Source: Variovorax ginsengisoli
Lineage (GTDB): Bacteria; Pseudomonadota; Gammaproteobacteria; Burkholderiales; Burkholderiaceae_C
DNA: 64,000 nt
NCBI RefSeq assembly: GCF_030811835.1
Contig: NZ_JAUSRO010000011.1
Location: 154,858-218,857 of the forward strand
Direction of reading: 5' to 3'
This document shows positions 9,238 to 19,756 of this stretch, piece after piece. A model generated the notes under the pieces. It had not been told where the DNA came from. It saw only the letters and a list, made by a program, of their open reading frames with translations, and ran no database searches. The position numbers and the translations under genes are program-made. Each line of letters opens with the position of its first letter. The first letter of the stretch is position 1.

Positions 9238-9612
9238 ATGGCAACAGGAACGACGACAACCACCAAGCAACGCGGTGACGCCGCCGAAGACGCGGCGCTG
9301 GCCCATCTGCAGGACGCAGGGCTGCTGCTCGTTGCGCGCAATTATCGAACCCCCGGGCGCGGCGGCGGCGAGATCGACCTGATCATGCGCGATCCGCGCG
9401 ATGCCACGCTGGTCTTCGTCGAAGTCCGCCAGCGTGCCAGCGGCACGCACGGCGGTGCAGGCGGCAGCATCACGCACGTCAAGCAGCGCCGCATCGTCTT
9501 CGCTGCGCGACACTACCTGCTCAAGCTGCGCACCCTGCCACCCTGTCGCTTCGACGTGGTGCTGGTCGAAGACGGCATCGAATGGCTGCAAGGCGCCTTC
9601 GACGCCGGATGA
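9238..9612 (+). CDS. YraN/UPF0102 family nuclease-fold protein
   Basis: This encodes 124 residues, the usual size for the family. The motif order GEIDLI...LVFVEVRQR matches the D-E-x-K-like core of Holliday-junction-resolvase-fold nucleases. The activity of YraN proteins is not established. It lies between rsmI and the diaA-like gene, the same relative order as in E. coli yraL-yraN-diaA. Confidence 0.88.
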   Translation: MATGTTTTTKQRGDAAEDAALAHLQDAGLLLVARNYRTPGRGGGEIDLIMRDPRDATLVFVEVRQRASGTHGGAGGSITHVKQRRIVFAARHYLLKLRTLPPCRFDVVLVEDGIEWLQGAFDAG

Positions 9613-9711
9613 GCCCGGAGAAGGCGCCGCCAGCATCGGAACTGTCGCGAGCCGCCACACTCCATCCCCGAGAACCTTTTGTTTCACGACCCACAGTTAT
9701 CATCGCGCCCC

Positions 9712-10311
9712 ATGCTCGAGCAACGGATTCAGCAGCACTTCATCGACAGCGCCGACCTCAAATACCAGGCCGGCCCTCTTCTGAGCAAACCCATCTCCCA
9801 GGCCATGCAGGCCCTGCTGGCCTGTGTGACCAGCGGCGGGAAGATCCTGGCCTGCGGCGCGGGCGTGTCCGGTCTGCTGGCCGCGCAGTTCGCGGCGCAC
9901 TTCGTCGGGCGCTTCGAGCGTGACCGCCCGGAGCTCGGTGCGATCGCGTTGCCCGGGGACGCCAACGATCCGGCCGCCGACACGCCCGCGGTGGCCGATG
10001 CCGACCGCTTCGCACGCCAGGTGCGCGCGCTGGGCCAGGCGGGCGACGTGCTGCTGGTGATCAGCGCCAGCGGCCAGTCGGGCGCGGTGCTGGCCGCCGT
10101 GCAGGACGCACACGGCCGCGACATGACGGTGGTGGCGCTGCTCGGCAGCAATGGGGGCCCGGTTGGCCGCGCACTGCGCGAAACCGACGTCCAGGTCTGC
10201 GTGCCGCATGAGCGCGCCGCCCGCATCCACGAAGTCCACCTGCTCGCCCTGCACTGCCTCTGCGACGGCGTGGACGCCCAGTTACTTGGTGATCAGGAAG
10301 GTTCCCTATGA
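9712..10311 (+). CDS. diaA: SIS-domain protein, DiaA/GmhA type
   Basis: This encodes 199 residues, close to E. coli DiaA (196). It carries a sugar-isomerase (SIS) fold with GGKILACGAGVSGLLAAQF and VLLVISASGQSGAVLAA as the two phosphosugar-binding loops. DiaA is a tetramer that helps DnaA load at oriC; the related GmhA makes heptose for LPS. The neighbours (yraN and a dolP-like gene) favour DiaA. The ATG at 9712 is preferred over one 33 bp upstream by comparison with family N-termini. The TGA overlaps the next ATG. Confidence 0.82.
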   Translation: MLEQRIQQHFIDSADLKYQAGPLLSKPISQAMQALLACVTSGGKILACGAGVSGLLAAQFAAHFVGRFERDRPELGAIALPGDANDPAADTPAVADADRFARQVRALGQAGDVLLVISASGQSGAVLAAVQDAHGRDMTVVALLGSNGGPVGRALRETDVQVCVPHERAARIHEVHLLALHCLCDGVDAQLLGDQEGSL

Positions 10312-11066
10312 AAAAGATGACGAAGCAATCGATTCAACGCCTGGCGCTGGCGTTCACCGCCGGCACCGTCCTGGTGGCGGGCCTCACGGCCTGTGTGCCG
10401 CTGGTGGTGGGCGGCGCCGCTGCGGGCGCCGGCCTGGTGGCCACCGACCGGCGCACGTCGGGCGCGCAGCTCGACGACCAGGCCATCGAGTTGCGTGGTG
10501 GCGCCCGCGTGCGCGAGATCAGCAACGACCAGATGTACGTGAGCATCACCAGCTTCAACCGCCAGGTGCTGCTGACCGGCACGGTGGGCAGCGAGGCCGA
10601 CCGCCGCCGCGTGGAAGACACGGTGGCGCGCATCGACAACGTGCGCAACGTAGTCAACGAGCTGGCGGTCGGCGAGTCGAGTTCGTTCCAGCAACGCTCG
10701 AACGACACCTTCATCACCGGCAAGGTCAAGGCCTCGCTGCTCGACGCGAAGGACATCTTCGCGAATTCCTTCAAGGTCGTGACCGAGCGCGGCGTGGTCT
10801 ACCTGATGGGCATTGCCACGCGCCGCGAACTCGATCGCGCCACCGACATCACGCGTGGCGTCGCCGGTGTGGAGAAGGTGGTGCGTGTGGTCGATGTGGT
10901 GAGCGAAGAAGCCCTGGCCGGCCAGTTGCGCGGCGGCGCCGACGCCACCGCTGGCAGCCAGCCACCCGCATCGGCCGCGCCGGCGCCCAAGTCGAGCTCG
11001 AACGTGCCGCTGCCGCCGATGGAACCGCTGCCCGCCAGCGGCGCGACGGCCACGCCGGTTCGTTGA
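10308..11066 (+). CDS. dolP: BON-domain outer-membrane lipoprotein (DolP/YraP-like)
   Basis: This encodes 252 residues. A lipoprotein signal with lipobox LTAC (Cys29) is followed by a Gly/Ala stretch. Two BON domains follow at about 65-125 and 130-205 (VLLTGTVGSEADRRRVED; VVYLMGIATRRELDRA). DolP binds phospholipid and supports outer-membrane integrity and the BAM complex. The C-terminal 45 residues are rich in Ala, Pro and Ser, longer than in E. coli. The start overlaps the diaA stop (ATGA), indicating one operon. Confidence 0.88.
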   Translation: MKKMTKQSIQRLALAFTAGTVLVAGLTACVPLVVGGAAAGAGLVATDRRTSGAQLDDQAIELRGGARVREISNDQMYVSITSFNRQVLLTGTVGSEADRRRVEDTVARIDNVRNVVNELAVGESSSFQQRSNDTFITGKVKASLLDAKDIFANSFKVVTERGVVYLMGIATRRELDRATDITRGVAGVEKVVRVVDVVSEEALAGQLRGGADATAGSQPPASAAPAPKSSSNVPLPPMEPLPASGATATPVR

Positions 11067-11104
11067 CGGACGCGTCCACGCGCTCTCCGGCACCCGCTCT
11101 TTTA

Positions 11105-11186
11105 GGGACACCGCGGAACCGGCTTCGACGGGCCGCCGGTGTCGCCCCGTCGAGGGGGATGCGCCGCAGGCGCTTCGGGGGTATTC
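11105..11186. repeat. Dispersed hairpin repeat, copy A
   Basis: This is one of four related copies in the window (others at 20932, 22051 and 54311). It begins GGACACCGCGGAACCGGCTTC and contains nested palindromes: an ACACCG/CGGTGT outer pair, a CCGGC/GCCGG-type inner hairpin and a CCCC/GGGG pair. It lies between the convergent dolP-like and dehydrogenase genes and ends exactly at the stop codon of the latter. Confidence 0.75.
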
Positions 11187-12089
11187 CTATTTGAGTCGCG
11201 TGATGAGGCTGGAGGTGTCCCACCGGGCGCCGCCGGCCTGCTGCACGTCGGCATAGAACTGGTCGACCAGCGCGGTCACCGGCAGGCGGGCACCGTTGCG
11301 CTTGGCCTCGTCGAGCACCAGGCCCAGGTCCTTGCGCATCCAGTCGACGGCAAAGCCGTAGTCGAACTTGCCGCCAATCATGGTCTTGCCGCGGTTCTCC
11401 ATCTGCCAGCTCTGCGCGGCCCCCTTGCTGATCACGCCCAGCACCGCCTCCATGTCGAGGCCGGCGCGCTGGCCGAAGGCAATCGCCTCGCTCAGGCCCT
11501 GCACCAGGCCGGCGATGCAGATCTGGTTGACCATCTTCGCGAGCTGGCCCGCGCCGCTCTCGCCCAGCAGGGTGACTGCGCGCGAGAAGGCCATGGCCAC
11601 CGGCTTGACCGCCTCGAACGTGGCCGGGTCGCCGCCGCACATGACCGTCAAGGCACCGTTCTGTGCACCCGCCTGGCCGCCGGAAACCGGCGCGTCGATG
11701 AACTGCAGGCCGAGCGCCTGCGCGGCCTTCGACAGCTCGCGCGCCACGTCGGCCGAGGCGGTCGTATGGTCAACGAAGACCGCGCCCGGCGCCATGCCGG
11801 CCAACGCGCCGTCGTCGCCCAGCACGACCGAGCGCAGGTCGTCGTCGTTGCCCACGCAGCAGAACACCATGTCGGCACCCGCCGCCGCTTCGCGCGGCGT
11901 GGCGGCGCTGTGGCCACCGAACTCGGCGGCCCAGGCGGCGGACTTGGCGGCCGTGCGGTTGTAGACCGTCACGCTGTGGCCCGCCTTGGCGAGGTGGCCG
12001 GCCATGGGGAAACCCATCACGCCCAGGCCGAGGAAGGCCAGCTTGCGCGGGGGGACGGAGTCGTAGGTTTTGGGGTTGAGGCTGCTCAT
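11187..12089 (-). CDS. NAD(P)-dependent beta-hydroxyacid dehydrogenase
   Basis: This encodes 300 residues, typical of the 3-hydroxyisobutyrate dehydrogenase / tartronate semialdehyde reductase family. It shows the dinucleotide-binding loop FLGLGVMGFPMA near residue 20, the substrate loop DAPVSGG, and GAGQLAKMVNQ carrying the catalytic lysine. It is cytoplasmic. The exact substrate (3-hydroxyisobutyrate, 2-hydroxy-3-oxopropionate or a similar acid) cannot be read from sequence, and no valine or glyoxylate pathway genes flank it. The start is the first ATG of a frame that remains open further upstream. Confidence 0.88.
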   Translation of the reverse strand: MSSLNPKTYDSVPPRKLAFLGLGVMGFPMAGHLAKAGHSVTVYNRTAAKSAAWAAEFGGHSAATPREAAAGADMVFCCVGNDDDLRSVVLGDDGALAGMAPGAVFVDHTTASADVARELSKAAQALGLQFIDAPVSGGQAGAQNGALTVMCGGDPATFEAVKPVAMAFSRAVTLLGESGAGQLAKMVNQICIAGLVQGLSEAIAFGQRAGLDMEAVLGVISKGAAQSWQMENRGKTMIGGKFDYGFAVDWMRKDLGLVLDEAKRNGARLPVTALVDQFYADVQQAGGARWDTSSLITRLK

Positions 12090-12126
12090 GGGGCGACAGC
12101 TTAAGGCCAATCGCCCGCGCGTTCCT

Positions 12127-14766
12127 TCAAAGCGGTGGCAAGGGGCGGGACGGCTTGCGCTCACGCCGACGCGGCTTGCCGGCACCGCTGCCACCGCCAC
12201 CCACGCCGCGTTCCTGCCCGAAGGCGAGCGTGGCCTTGACGCCATCGGTGTCGCCCACTGGCGGCGCGCCGCCCGCGGCGTTCTCCAGCTGCGCAACCAT
12301 GCGGGCGATGCGGTCGGCCACGCTCTCGTTGCTCAGTTGCTCGCGAAAGCGCTCGACCATCAGCGGAAAGGCGAAGGGCGTCGGGCGGGCGAGCGCCTGC
12401 ACCACCAGGTCCTGCGTGGCGATGCGCGCGAGGCTCGCACGCAGCCGGCCGATCTCCAGCTCCTGCGCGAGCAGCTCCTGCTCGGCCTGCAGCAGCAGCC
12501 GGTTGGCCGGGTCGTACTTGCGAAAGACCTCCCAGAACAGCGACGACGAGGCCTGCAGCTGCTTGTTGCTGCGCTTCTCGCCGGGGTAGCCCTGGAAGAT
12601 CAACCCCGACACGCGCGCGATCTCGCGGAAGCGCCGCTGCGCCAGTTCGCTGGCGTTGAGGCTTTCGAGCACCTCGTGCAGCAGCGCCGCGTCGGCGTCG
12701 TGGTGCGCGATGGCGTCCTGCGCCTGCGCGTCATGCCCGGCGCGCAGCACCTGCGGCAGCAGCACGGGCCAGTCGACCTCGGTGGCGCAGAGCAGCTCGA
12801 AGCCGTAGTCGTTGACGGCGATCGAGAAGGTGCGCGGCGCGTGCTGCGCCACGCGCCAGGCGATCAGGTTGGCCAAGCCCAGGTGCACGTGCCGGCCAGC
12901 GAAGGGGTACAGGAACAGGTGCCAGCCCTCGCGTGTCTTCAGCACCTCGGCCAGCAGCGTCTGCGGCGTGGGCAGTGCAGACCACTGCTGCTGGATCTCG
13001 AGCAGCGGACGCACGCACTGCAGCTCGGGCGTGTCGTACGTTCCCTGGCTCGCGAGCGCGAGCTGCTGCACGACCGCATCGGCGAGTGTGGTCGACAACG
13101 GCATGCGCCCGCCGTTCCAGCGCGGCACCGCCGGCCGCTTGCCGCTGGCGCGCCGCACCCACGCCGTCATCTCGCGGATGCGCACCAGCTCGAGCATGCG
13201 GCCGCCGAAGAGGAAGCAGTCGCCCGGCTTCATGCGCGCGGCGAAGCTCTCCTCGACGCTGCCGATCTTGGCGCCGCCGACGTATTGCACCGCCATGCTC
13301 GCGTCGCTCACGATGGTGCCGATGTTCATGCGGTGCCGGCGCGCCAGCCGCGCATCGGGCACGCGCCAGACGCCGTCTGCATCGGGCACGGCGCGCTGGT
13401 AGTCGGGGTAGGCCGCGAGCGACGGACCGCCCTGCCGCACGAACGCCAGGCACCAGTCCCAGCTGTCACGCGAAAGCTTCGCGTACGCCGCCGTGCCGCG
13501 CACTTCGTCGTACAGATCGTCCGGCACGAAGCCGCCACCCAGCGCCACCGTCACCAGATGCTGCACCAGCACGTCGAGCGGCTGCTCCGGCGTGCTGCGC
13601 GCCTCGATGTGGCCGGCCGCAATGGCGTCGCGCGCCGCGGCGCCCTCCACCATCTCGATGCTGTGCGTCGGCACCAGCGTGATGCGCGACGGCCGCCCCG
13701 GCGCATGGCCCGAGCGCCCCGCGCGCTGCAGCAGCCGCGCCACGCCCTTGGGCGAGCCGATCTGCAGCACACGCTCGACCGGCAGGAAGTCGACGCCGAG
13801 ATCGAGGCTCGACGTGCACACCACGGCGCGCAACTCGCCGCTCTTGAGCCCCGCCTCGACCCATTCGCGCACCGCGCGGTCGAGCGAGCCGTGGTGCAGC
13901 GCGATCAGCCCGGCCCACGCCGGCTTCGCTTCGAGGATCGCCTGGTACCAGATCTCCGACTGCGAGCGCGTGTTGGTGAAGACCAGCGTGGTGCTGCTCG
14001 ACGCGATCTCCTCGACCACCTGCGGCAGCATCGTGAGCCCGAGATGACCGCCCCACGGAAAGCGCTCGGCCCGGCCGGGCAGCAGCGAGTCGATGACGAG
14101 TTGTTTAGGCACCTGGCCTTGCACCAAGGTGCCGTCGTCACGGCCGAGCAGCGCACGCATCGCCTCGTCGAGGTTGCCCAACGTGGCTGACATGCCCCAC
14201 ACGCACAGCGCCGGGTTCCAGCGCTTCAGTCGCGCCAGGGCCAGCTGCACCTGCACGCCGCGCTTGTTACCGAGCAGCTCGTGCCACTCGTCGACCACGA
14301 CCATCTTGACCGTGCCGAGCACGTCGGCCGCGTCGGCCCGCGAGAGCAGCACCGAGAGGCTCTCGGGGGTGGTGACGAGCACAGTGGGCAGCCGCGCGTT
14401 CTGCGCGCTGCGCTCGGCCGAGGCGGTGTCGCCACTGCGCGCGCCGGCGGACCAGTCGGGGGCGAGCGCTTCGAGCGGCTGCTGAAGCGCGCGCAGCGTG
14501 TCGGACGCGAGCGCCCGCATGGGGGTGATCCAGAGGACGGTGAGCGGCGGTGCGAGCTTCTTCGCCGTGGCCCGTGCAGCCGGCTTCGGTGCGGTCGCAA
14601 AGGCCTTGAGCGCGCCGAGCCACACCGCGTAGGTCTTGCCTGCACCGGTGGTCGCATGCAGCATGCCTGAGCGTCCATCACCGATGGCCTTCCACACCTC
14701 GCGCTGGAAAGCGAAGGGCTTCCAGCTGCGGCCCGCGAACCATGCAACGAGGTCCGCGTGTTTCAT
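12127..14766 (-). CDS. Ligase-associated DEXH-box DNA helicase (Lhr-like)
   Basis: This encodes 879 residues. Walker A is TTGAGKT (about 39-45), the DEAH-type box is VVDEWHE, and later helicase motifs include SATLGN and QRAGRSGH. The C-terminal half matches the winged-helix and beta-barrel part of Lhr-core helicases, which move 3'-5' on single-stranded DNA and unwind RNA:DNA. The last 20 residues are a basic Arg/Lys/Gly/Pro tail. The ATG overlaps the ligase TGA, making it the last gene of a three-gene operon for DNA repair. Confidence 0.92.
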   Translation of the reverse strand: MKHADLVAWFAGRSWKPFAFQREVWKAIGDGRSGMLHATTGAGKTYAVWLGALKAFATAPKPAARATAKKLAPPLTVLWITPMRALASDTLRALQQPLEALAPDWSAGARSGDTASAERSAQNARLPTVLVTTPESLSVLLSRADAADVLGTVKMVVVDEWHELLGNKRGVQVQLALARLKRWNPALCVWGMSATLGNLDEAMRALLGRDDGTLVQGQVPKQLVIDSLLPGRAERFPWGGHLGLTMLPQVVEEIASSSTTLVFTNTRSQSEIWYQAILEAKPAWAGLIALHHGSLDRAVREWVEAGLKSGELRAVVCTSSLDLGVDFLPVERVLQIGSPKGVARLLQRAGRSGHAPGRPSRITLVPTHSIEMVEGAAARDAIAAGHIEARSTPEQPLDVLVQHLVTVALGGGFVPDDLYDEVRGTAAYAKLSRDSWDWCLAFVRQGGPSLAAYPDYQRAVPDADGVWRVPDARLARRHRMNIGTIVSDASMAVQYVGGAKIGSVEESFAARMKPGDCFLFGGRMLELVRIREMTAWVRRASGKRPAVPRWNGGRMPLSTTLADAVVQQLALASQGTYDTPELQCVRPLLEIQQQWSALPTPQTLLAEVLKTREGWHLFLYPFAGRHVHLGLANLIAWRVAQHAPRTFSIAVNDYGFELLCATEVDWPVLLPQVLRAGHDAQAQDAIAHHDADAALLHEVLESLNASELAQRRFREIARVSGLIFQGYPGEKRSNKQLQASSSLFWEVFRKYDPANRLLLQAEQELLAQELEIGRLRASLARIATQDLVVQALARPTPFAFPLMVERFREQLSNESVADRIARMVAQLENAAGGAPPVGDTDGVKATLAFGQERGVGGGGSGAGKPRRRERKPSRPLPPL

Positions 14767-16439
14767 GCCACCGCCGGCAGCAAGGCGGCCAACGTCTCGA
14801 GCGTATCCGCCTCCTGCACCGTCTTGTCCTCCCGCCACCGCAACATCCGCGGGAACCGCACCGCGATGCCGCTCTTGTGACGTGAGCTCTTCGCGATGCC
14901 TTCGAAGCCGAGTTCGAACACCAGTGTCGGCTTCACGCTGCGCACGGGGCCGAAGCTCTCGATGGTGGTCTTGCGGATGACGGCGTCGACGCGGCCCATT
15001 TCGGCGTCGGTGAGGCCCGAGTAGGCCTTGGCGAAGGGCACGAGCTTGCGGTCTGCCCGCTCCGGTGGGCCGTCCCACACGGCGAAGGTGTAGTCGCTGT
15101 ACAGGCTGGCGCGGCGGCCGTGGCCGCGTTGCGCATAGATGAGCACGGCGTCGATGCTGAGCGGGTCGATCTTCCACTTCCACCAGGTGCCGACGTCCTT
15201 GGTGCGGCCGACGCCGTAGTGTGCGTGGCGTTGCTTGAGCATCATCCCTTCGACGCCCATCGCGCGCGCCGCCTCGCGCTGGCGTGACAGGTCGGCCCAG
15301 CTCTCGCCGGTGAGCATCGGGCTGGCGATGAGTTGCGGGTGCTGCACCTGGGTGACGAGGTCGTCCATCAGCGCGCGGCGTTCCTGTTGCGGCACGGCGC
15401 GCAGGTCGCGGCCCTGCCATTCGAGGAGGTCGTAGCCGAGCAGCACCACCGGGATCTCGCGCAGCAGCTTGGGGCCGAGCGTCTTGCGGCCGATACGGCG
15501 CTGCAGTTCGGCGAAGGGCTGCACGCGGCCTTCACCTTCAGGTGAAGTCTCATCCTTTCGCCACACGACGATCTCGCCATCGAGCACCGTGCCGTCGGGC
15601 AACGCCTCGCCCATGGTCGCGAGTTCCGGGAAGCGGTCGGTGACCAGTTCCTCGCCGCGCGACCACAGCGACACCGCGCCGCCGCGCTTGACGAGCTGTG
15701 CGCGGATGCCGTCCCACTTCCACTCGACGATCCAGTTGGCGGGCGGGCCGAGCAAGGCGTCGAACTGCTCGACCGGCTGATTGAACGGATGCGCGAGGAA
15801 GAACGGGTACGGCTGGCCGCTGGTCTTCTGGTTGAGCTCGCTGTCGTTCTCCGCGCCGATGAGCAGGGCGTAGTCGGCCGCGCCGGGCTGCCCACTGATG
15901 TGCGTGTAGCCCATCAACCGCTGCGCCACGCGCTTCGGGTCGAGCCCGCCGACCGCCGCGAGCGCCTGCGTCACCTGCAGCCGCGACACGCCGACGCGGA
16001 AGCTGCCGGTCATGAGCTTGAAGTAGACCAATCGCTCGTCGGCCGCGAGCTGGCGCCACTGCGAACGCAGCGTGTCGGCGAGCGCTTCGGGTGGTGTCTT
16101 GCGCAACGGCAACAGATGCCGCTCGATCCACACGGCCAGACCCAGGTCGTGCGCCTCGGTCGGGGGCGGCAACAACAGGGAGATCGTTTCGGCGAGGTCG
16201 CCGACGGCTTCGTAGCTCTCGTCGAACAGCCACTCGGGCAGGCCGGCCGCCTCCTGCGCGAGCAGGCGCAGCAGCTTGGTGGGCACCAGTTGGCGCGGCT
16301 TGCCACCGGCGAGGAAGTAGACGGCCCAAGCGGCGTCCTCGTGGGCGGCGGCCTGCAGGTAGCGCTGCAGCGCCGCCTGCTTGGCAAGGCTCGATGTGGT
16401 GGCATCGAGTTCGCGGTAGAGGGCAGCGAAAGCTTTCAT
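14763..16439 (-). CDS. ATP-dependent DNA ligase (repair-operon type)
   Basis: This encodes 558 residues. The N-terminal 215 residues form the DNA-binding domain. The adenylation motif EWKWDGIR places the nucleotidyl lysine at 241. Downstream motifs include DGEIV, VEGMMLK and WWKWK, and the C-terminus is an OB fold. It seals nicks using ATP and is distinct from the essential NAD-dependent LigA. It is coupled at both ends by ATGA overlaps, to the exonuclease upstream and the helicase downstream, as in the known ligase-associated repair clusters. Confidence 0.93.
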   Translation of the reverse strand: MKAFAALYRELDATTSSLAKQAALQRYLQAAAHEDAAWAVYFLAGGKPRQLVPTKLLRLLAQEAAGLPEWLFDESYEAVGDLAETISLLLPPPTEAHDLGLAVWIERHLLPLRKTPPEALADTLRSQWRQLAADERLVYFKLMTGSFRVGVSRLQVTQALAAVGGLDPKRVAQRLMGYTHISGQPGAADYALLIGAENDSELNQKTSGQPYPFFLAHPFNQPVEQFDALLGPPANWIVEWKWDGIRAQLVKRGGAVSLWSRGEELVTDRFPELATMGEALPDGTVLDGEIVVWRKDETSPEGEGRVQPFAELQRRIGRKTLGPKLLREIPVVLLGYDLLEWQGRDLRAVPQQERRALMDDLVTQVQHPQLIASPMLTGESWADLSRQREAARAMGVEGMMLKQRHAHYGVGRTKDVGTWWKWKIDPLSIDAVLIYAQRGHGRRASLYSDYTFAVWDGPPERADRKLVPFAKAYSGLTDAEMGRVDAVIRKTTIESFGPVRSVKPTLVFELGFEGIAKSSRHKSGIAVRFPRMLRWREDKTVQEADTLETLAALLPAVA

Positions 16440-17548
16440 GGCGCGGCGTCGGGAGCCGCTTTCGCATCGGCCGGCGCAGGCTTGGCGTCGCCCTGGTCCG
16501 CCACGTCTTCGTCGCCGTACTCGGTCTTGAAACCCTGCGCCTCCAGCCCGTTCTCGGTGAGCCAGCGCACCAGCACCGCGACGCTGCCGTGCGTGACGAA
16601 CACGCGCTCGGCACCGGTGCCGGCGATGGCCTTCTGCAGACCGGGCCAGTCGGCGTGGTCGCTCATGACGAAGCCACGGTCGACGCCGCGCCGGCGACGC
16701 GTGCCGCGCAACTGCATCCAGCCGCTCGCGAAGGCGTCGACGTATTGGCCGAAGCGTCGCATCCACGGCGTGCCCTGCGCCGAGGGCGGGGCCAGCACCA
16801 GTGCGCGCTTGAGCATTTGCGGATTTACTTCCGGATCGCTCACGCGCAAGGTCGGCGGCAGCGCCACACCCGCGGCGCGGTACACCGCGTTCAGCGGCTC
16901 GACCGCGCCGTGCACCACGATCGGCCCGATGCTCGGGTCGACGCCGTGGAGGATGCGCTGCGCCTTGCCGAAGGCGTAGCAGAACAACACCGACGCGCGC
17001 CCTTCGTCCGCATTGCGGCGCCACCAGTCGTTGATGTCGGCAAACAGCACCGCCTGCGTCGGCCAGCGGTAGATGGGCAGGCCGAAGGTCGATTCGGTGA
17101 TGAAGGTGTCGCAGGGCACCGGCTCGAAGGGCGGGCAGGTGCCATCGGGCTCGGTCTTGTAGTCGCCCGAGGCGACCCACACTCGCCCGCCGTGTTCGAG
17201 CCGCACCTGCGCTGACCCCAGCACGTGGCCGGCCGGATGCAGCGACACGCGCACACCGTGGTGGACAATCGATTCGCCATAGGGCAGCGTCTGCAGGTGG
17301 ATGCCCGCACCGAGCCGGGTGCGCAGCGTGCCTTCGCTGTCGGTCTGCGCCAGGTAGTGTGCGTGCCCGATACGTGCATGGTCGGAATGCGCGTGCGTGA
17401 TGACGGCACGCTCGACCGGTCGCCACGGGTCGATGTAGAAGTCCCCGGGCGGGCAGTACAGCCCCTCCGGCCGCGCGATGACCAGATCGTCGGGGCGCGA
17501 CGAGGGCACGGCGGAAGACACGGGCAGGGGCGACGAAGAAACATCCAT
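16436..17548 (-). CDS. Ligase-associated metallo-beta-lactamase-fold exonuclease
   Basis: This encodes 370 residues. The zinc motif THAHSDHARIGH and the later HPAGHVLGS, SGDYKTEPDGT and MSDHADW match the SNM1/Pso2-like beta-CASP exonucleases found beside this ligase. It would trim DNA ends before sealing. The C-terminal 30 residues are Asp/Ala/Pro-rich and probably disordered. The ATG chosen follows the first strong start; about 18 further residues are possible upstream. It is the first gene of the operon and divergent from the diguanylate cyclase gene across about 180 bp without other features. Confidence 0.9.
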   Translation of the reverse strand: MDVSSSPLPVSSAVPSSRPDDLVIARPEGLYCPPGDFYIDPWRPVERAVITHAHSDHARIGHAHYLAQTDSEGTLRTRLGAGIHLQTLPYGESIVHHGVRVSLHPAGHVLGSAQVRLEHGGRVWVASGDYKTEPDGTCPPFEPVPCDTFITESTFGLPIYRWPTQAVLFADINDWWRRNADEGRASVLFCYAFGKAQRILHGVDPSIGPIVVHGAVEPLNAVYRAAGVALPPTLRVSDPEVNPQMLKRALVLAPPSAQGTPWMRRFGQYVDAFASGWMQLRGTRRRRGVDRGFVMSDHADWPGLQKAIAGTGAERVFVTHGSVAVLVRWLTENGLEAQGFKTEYGDEDVADQGDAKPAPADAKAAPDAAP

Positions 17549-17730
17549 GGCCGATCGATCGTAGGGCCGCAGCGTACCGCAGCGCGGAACCCGGCGGCGC
17601 AATCGCCTGTGGGCAGCAGCCTACGCAGGGGCCGATATGCCACTCAGTCGCCGTGTTGATCGACCGATTCGCCCGACCGAATCACCCCGACAATCGAGCG
17701 TGCCGTCCGGCTGCCTCCCCTCGACACACG

Positions 17731-19728
17731 ATGAGCCCTGTACGACCTCGCTGGTCGCAACCGTTCAATACGCTGAAGCTGCAGATCACCCTGGGCGGCA
17801 TCGCTGCGCTCGTGCTCGGCATCAGCCTGGTGTCGGCGCTGACCGTGCGCCGCGCGGAAACCGACACCTTGCGCGCCGAACGCCTGCGCGAACTCACGGC
17901 GTCGGTGCGCACCGCTGCACTGGTGTCGCGCCGCGTGGTGGCCCTGCAGCGTGCATTGCAGGTGACGGCGCTGGAGATGACGCCCGACACACTGATCGAC
18001 GAAAAGACGCTGGGCCGCTTCCTGGTCACCAAGTCGGTGTTGCTCAACATGTTCGACAACATCTTCGTGCTCGAGCTGGACGGCCAGCTCAAACTGGCAG
18101 CCACCGAACGCGGCCTGATTCGTCCCGATGTGAACGTGGGCGACCGCGCGTACTTCCAACGGACGGTGGCCGAGTCGCGCCCCCTCGTGTCGCCGCCGCT
18201 GCCCAGCCGCTTCTCGGGCGAACCGGTGCTGGCCTTCACGCATCCGGTGCGTGGGCCGCACGGCGTGATTGCCGTGCTCGGCGGCACGCTGCGCCTGAAC
18301 AGCCGCGATGTGCTCGAAGGCCTGGTCGACAACCAGGAAGAGGAAAGCAGGTCGCTGGTGGCCGTGACCGACCCCACCGGACGGCTGCTGGCGCATCCCG
18401 ACGCCAAACTGCTGACCCATTCGATCGCCGACGACGCACGGCTGAGCCAGGCCTTTTCCGCATGGCAGGCCAGCGGCAGCCCGATCGAACCCATGGGCGT
18501 AGGCCTCGAACAGCGCGGGCAGCTGGTGTCGGCCGCCGGCGTGGCAGGCCCCGACTGGGTGGTGTGGCGTGCGCGGCCCGAGGCCGAGCTGCTGGCGCCC
18601 TTGCGCCAGGCGCGGCGCGAAGCGCTGACCGTGACGGCAGGGCTGATCGTCGTGCTCTCCGGCGTCATGCTGCTGGTGCTGTGGCGGTTGCTGCGGCCCC
18701 TGACGCAGTTGGCCAGGCGCGCAAGGCACATGTTCGATGGCACCCTCGCACCACAGGACGGCTGGCCCGTGGCCGGCGGTGAGATCGGCAGCTTGAGCGA
18801 CGTGCTGCGCACGGTGAGCGTGGAGCGCACGCAGCTCGAGCGCGCCAACAATGCGGCGCTGCGGCGCCTCAATTCGGTGATGAGCGCCGCACCCGTGGGC
18901 ATCGCCGTGCTGCGCGATGGCTGCTTCGAGACGGTCAGCCCGGAATTTTGCCGCTTGCTGGGGCATCCAGAGGCCGAGCTGATCGGCGCGCCCGTCGAAT
19001 CGGTGCTGGCCGACCCGCCCGAGGACGCAGCGCAGGTGACCCGGCCCTGGGAAGCCGGTCATGCGCACCTTCCCTTCGCCGCCGAATGGCGCATGCGTCG
19101 GCGGGACGGGACGACGTTCTGGGCCGATGTCCGCAGCAGGCTGGTGGACAGCGACGACGTCACGCAGGGCGAGATCTGGACGCTCAGTGACATCGACAAC
19201 CAGCGCCAGGCGCGCACGCAGCTCGAATGGTCGGCCATGCACGACCTGCTGACGGGCCTGGAGAACCGCGCGGCCTTTGAACAGCATGCGCGCGCGCTGG
19301 TCGACACGCTGCCCCACTCGTTGCCCGCTGCGATGGTGTTCATCGACCTCGACCGCTTCAAGCCGGTCAACGACACCGCAGGCCATGCCATGGGCGACCG
19401 GATGCTGCGCGTGGTGGCCGAAGCGATTGCAGCGCAGGTGCGCGCCGACGACCACGTCGCACGTCTGGGTGGCGACGAGTTCGCGCTGCTGCTGCGACGC
19501 TGCCAGCAGGATGCGGCCGAGCGCATTGCGCAGGATGTCTGCCGGGCCGTGCAGGCCATCGCGCTGCCATGGGAAGGCGGCGTATTGGGCGTGGGCGCGA
19601 GCGTCGGCGTGGCCCCGTTGCGGTCCGACACGCCGTCTGTGGAAGCCTGGACCCGGGCCGCCGACGCCGCTTGCTATGCCGCCAAGGCCGCGGGCCGAGG
19701 AACGGTGCGGTTGGCCCCGCAGGGCTGA
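17731..19728 (+). CDS. Membrane sensor diguanylate cyclase (Cache-PAS-GGDEF)
   Basis: This encodes 665 residues. A transmembrane segment near 20-40, a periplasmic double-Cache-like sensor (about 45-285) and a second transmembrane segment (near 300-320) are followed by a HAMP-like stretch. A PAS domain (about 385-500) and a GGDEF domain complete it. The catalytic GGDEF is at 580-584, and an RxxD inhibitory site (571-574) sits exactly five residues before it, so both activity and product feedback look intact. It makes cyclic di-GMP in response to an extracellular signal of unknown nature. No EAL domain is present. Confidence 0.92.
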   Translation: MSPVRPRWSQPFNTLKLQITLGGIAALVLGISLVSALTVRRAETDTLRAERLRELTASVRTAALVSRRVVALQRALQVTALEMTPDTLIDEKTLGRFLVTKSVLLNMFDNIFVLELDGQLKLAATERGLIRPDVNVGDRAYFQRTVAESRPLVSPPLPSRFSGEPVLAFTHPVRGPHGVIAVLGGTLRLNSRDVLEGLVDNQEEESRSLVAVTDPTGRLLAHPDAKLLTHSIADDARLSQAFSAWQASGSPIEPMGVGLEQRGQLVSAAGVAGPDWVVWRARPEAELLAPLRQARREALTVTAGLIVVLSGVMLLVLWRLLRPLTQLARRARHMFDGTLAPQDGWPVAGGEIGSLSDVLRTVSVERTQLERANNAALRRLNSVMSAAPVGIAVLRDGCFETVSPEFCRLLGHPEAELIGAPVESVLADPPEDAAQVTRPWEAGHAHLPFAAEWRMRRRDGTTFWADVRSRLVDSDDVTQGEIWTLSDIDNQRQARTQLEWSAMHDLLTGLENRAAFEQHARALVDTLPHSLPAAMVFIDLDRFKPVNDTAGHAMGDRMLRVVAEAIAAQVRADDHVARLGGDEFALLLRRCQQDAAERIAQDVCRAVQAIALPWEGGVLGVGASVGVAPLRSDTPSVEAWTRAADAACYAAKAAGRGTVRLAPQG

Positions 19729-19756
19729 GGCGTGCGCCCCAGAGCCGGCGTCCGGA

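Noticed and set aside
12127..17426. Apparent fusion of helicase, ligase and exonuclease into longer frames
   Set aside because: The frames merely stay open past the true starts; each gene has its own ATG with an ATGA overlap.
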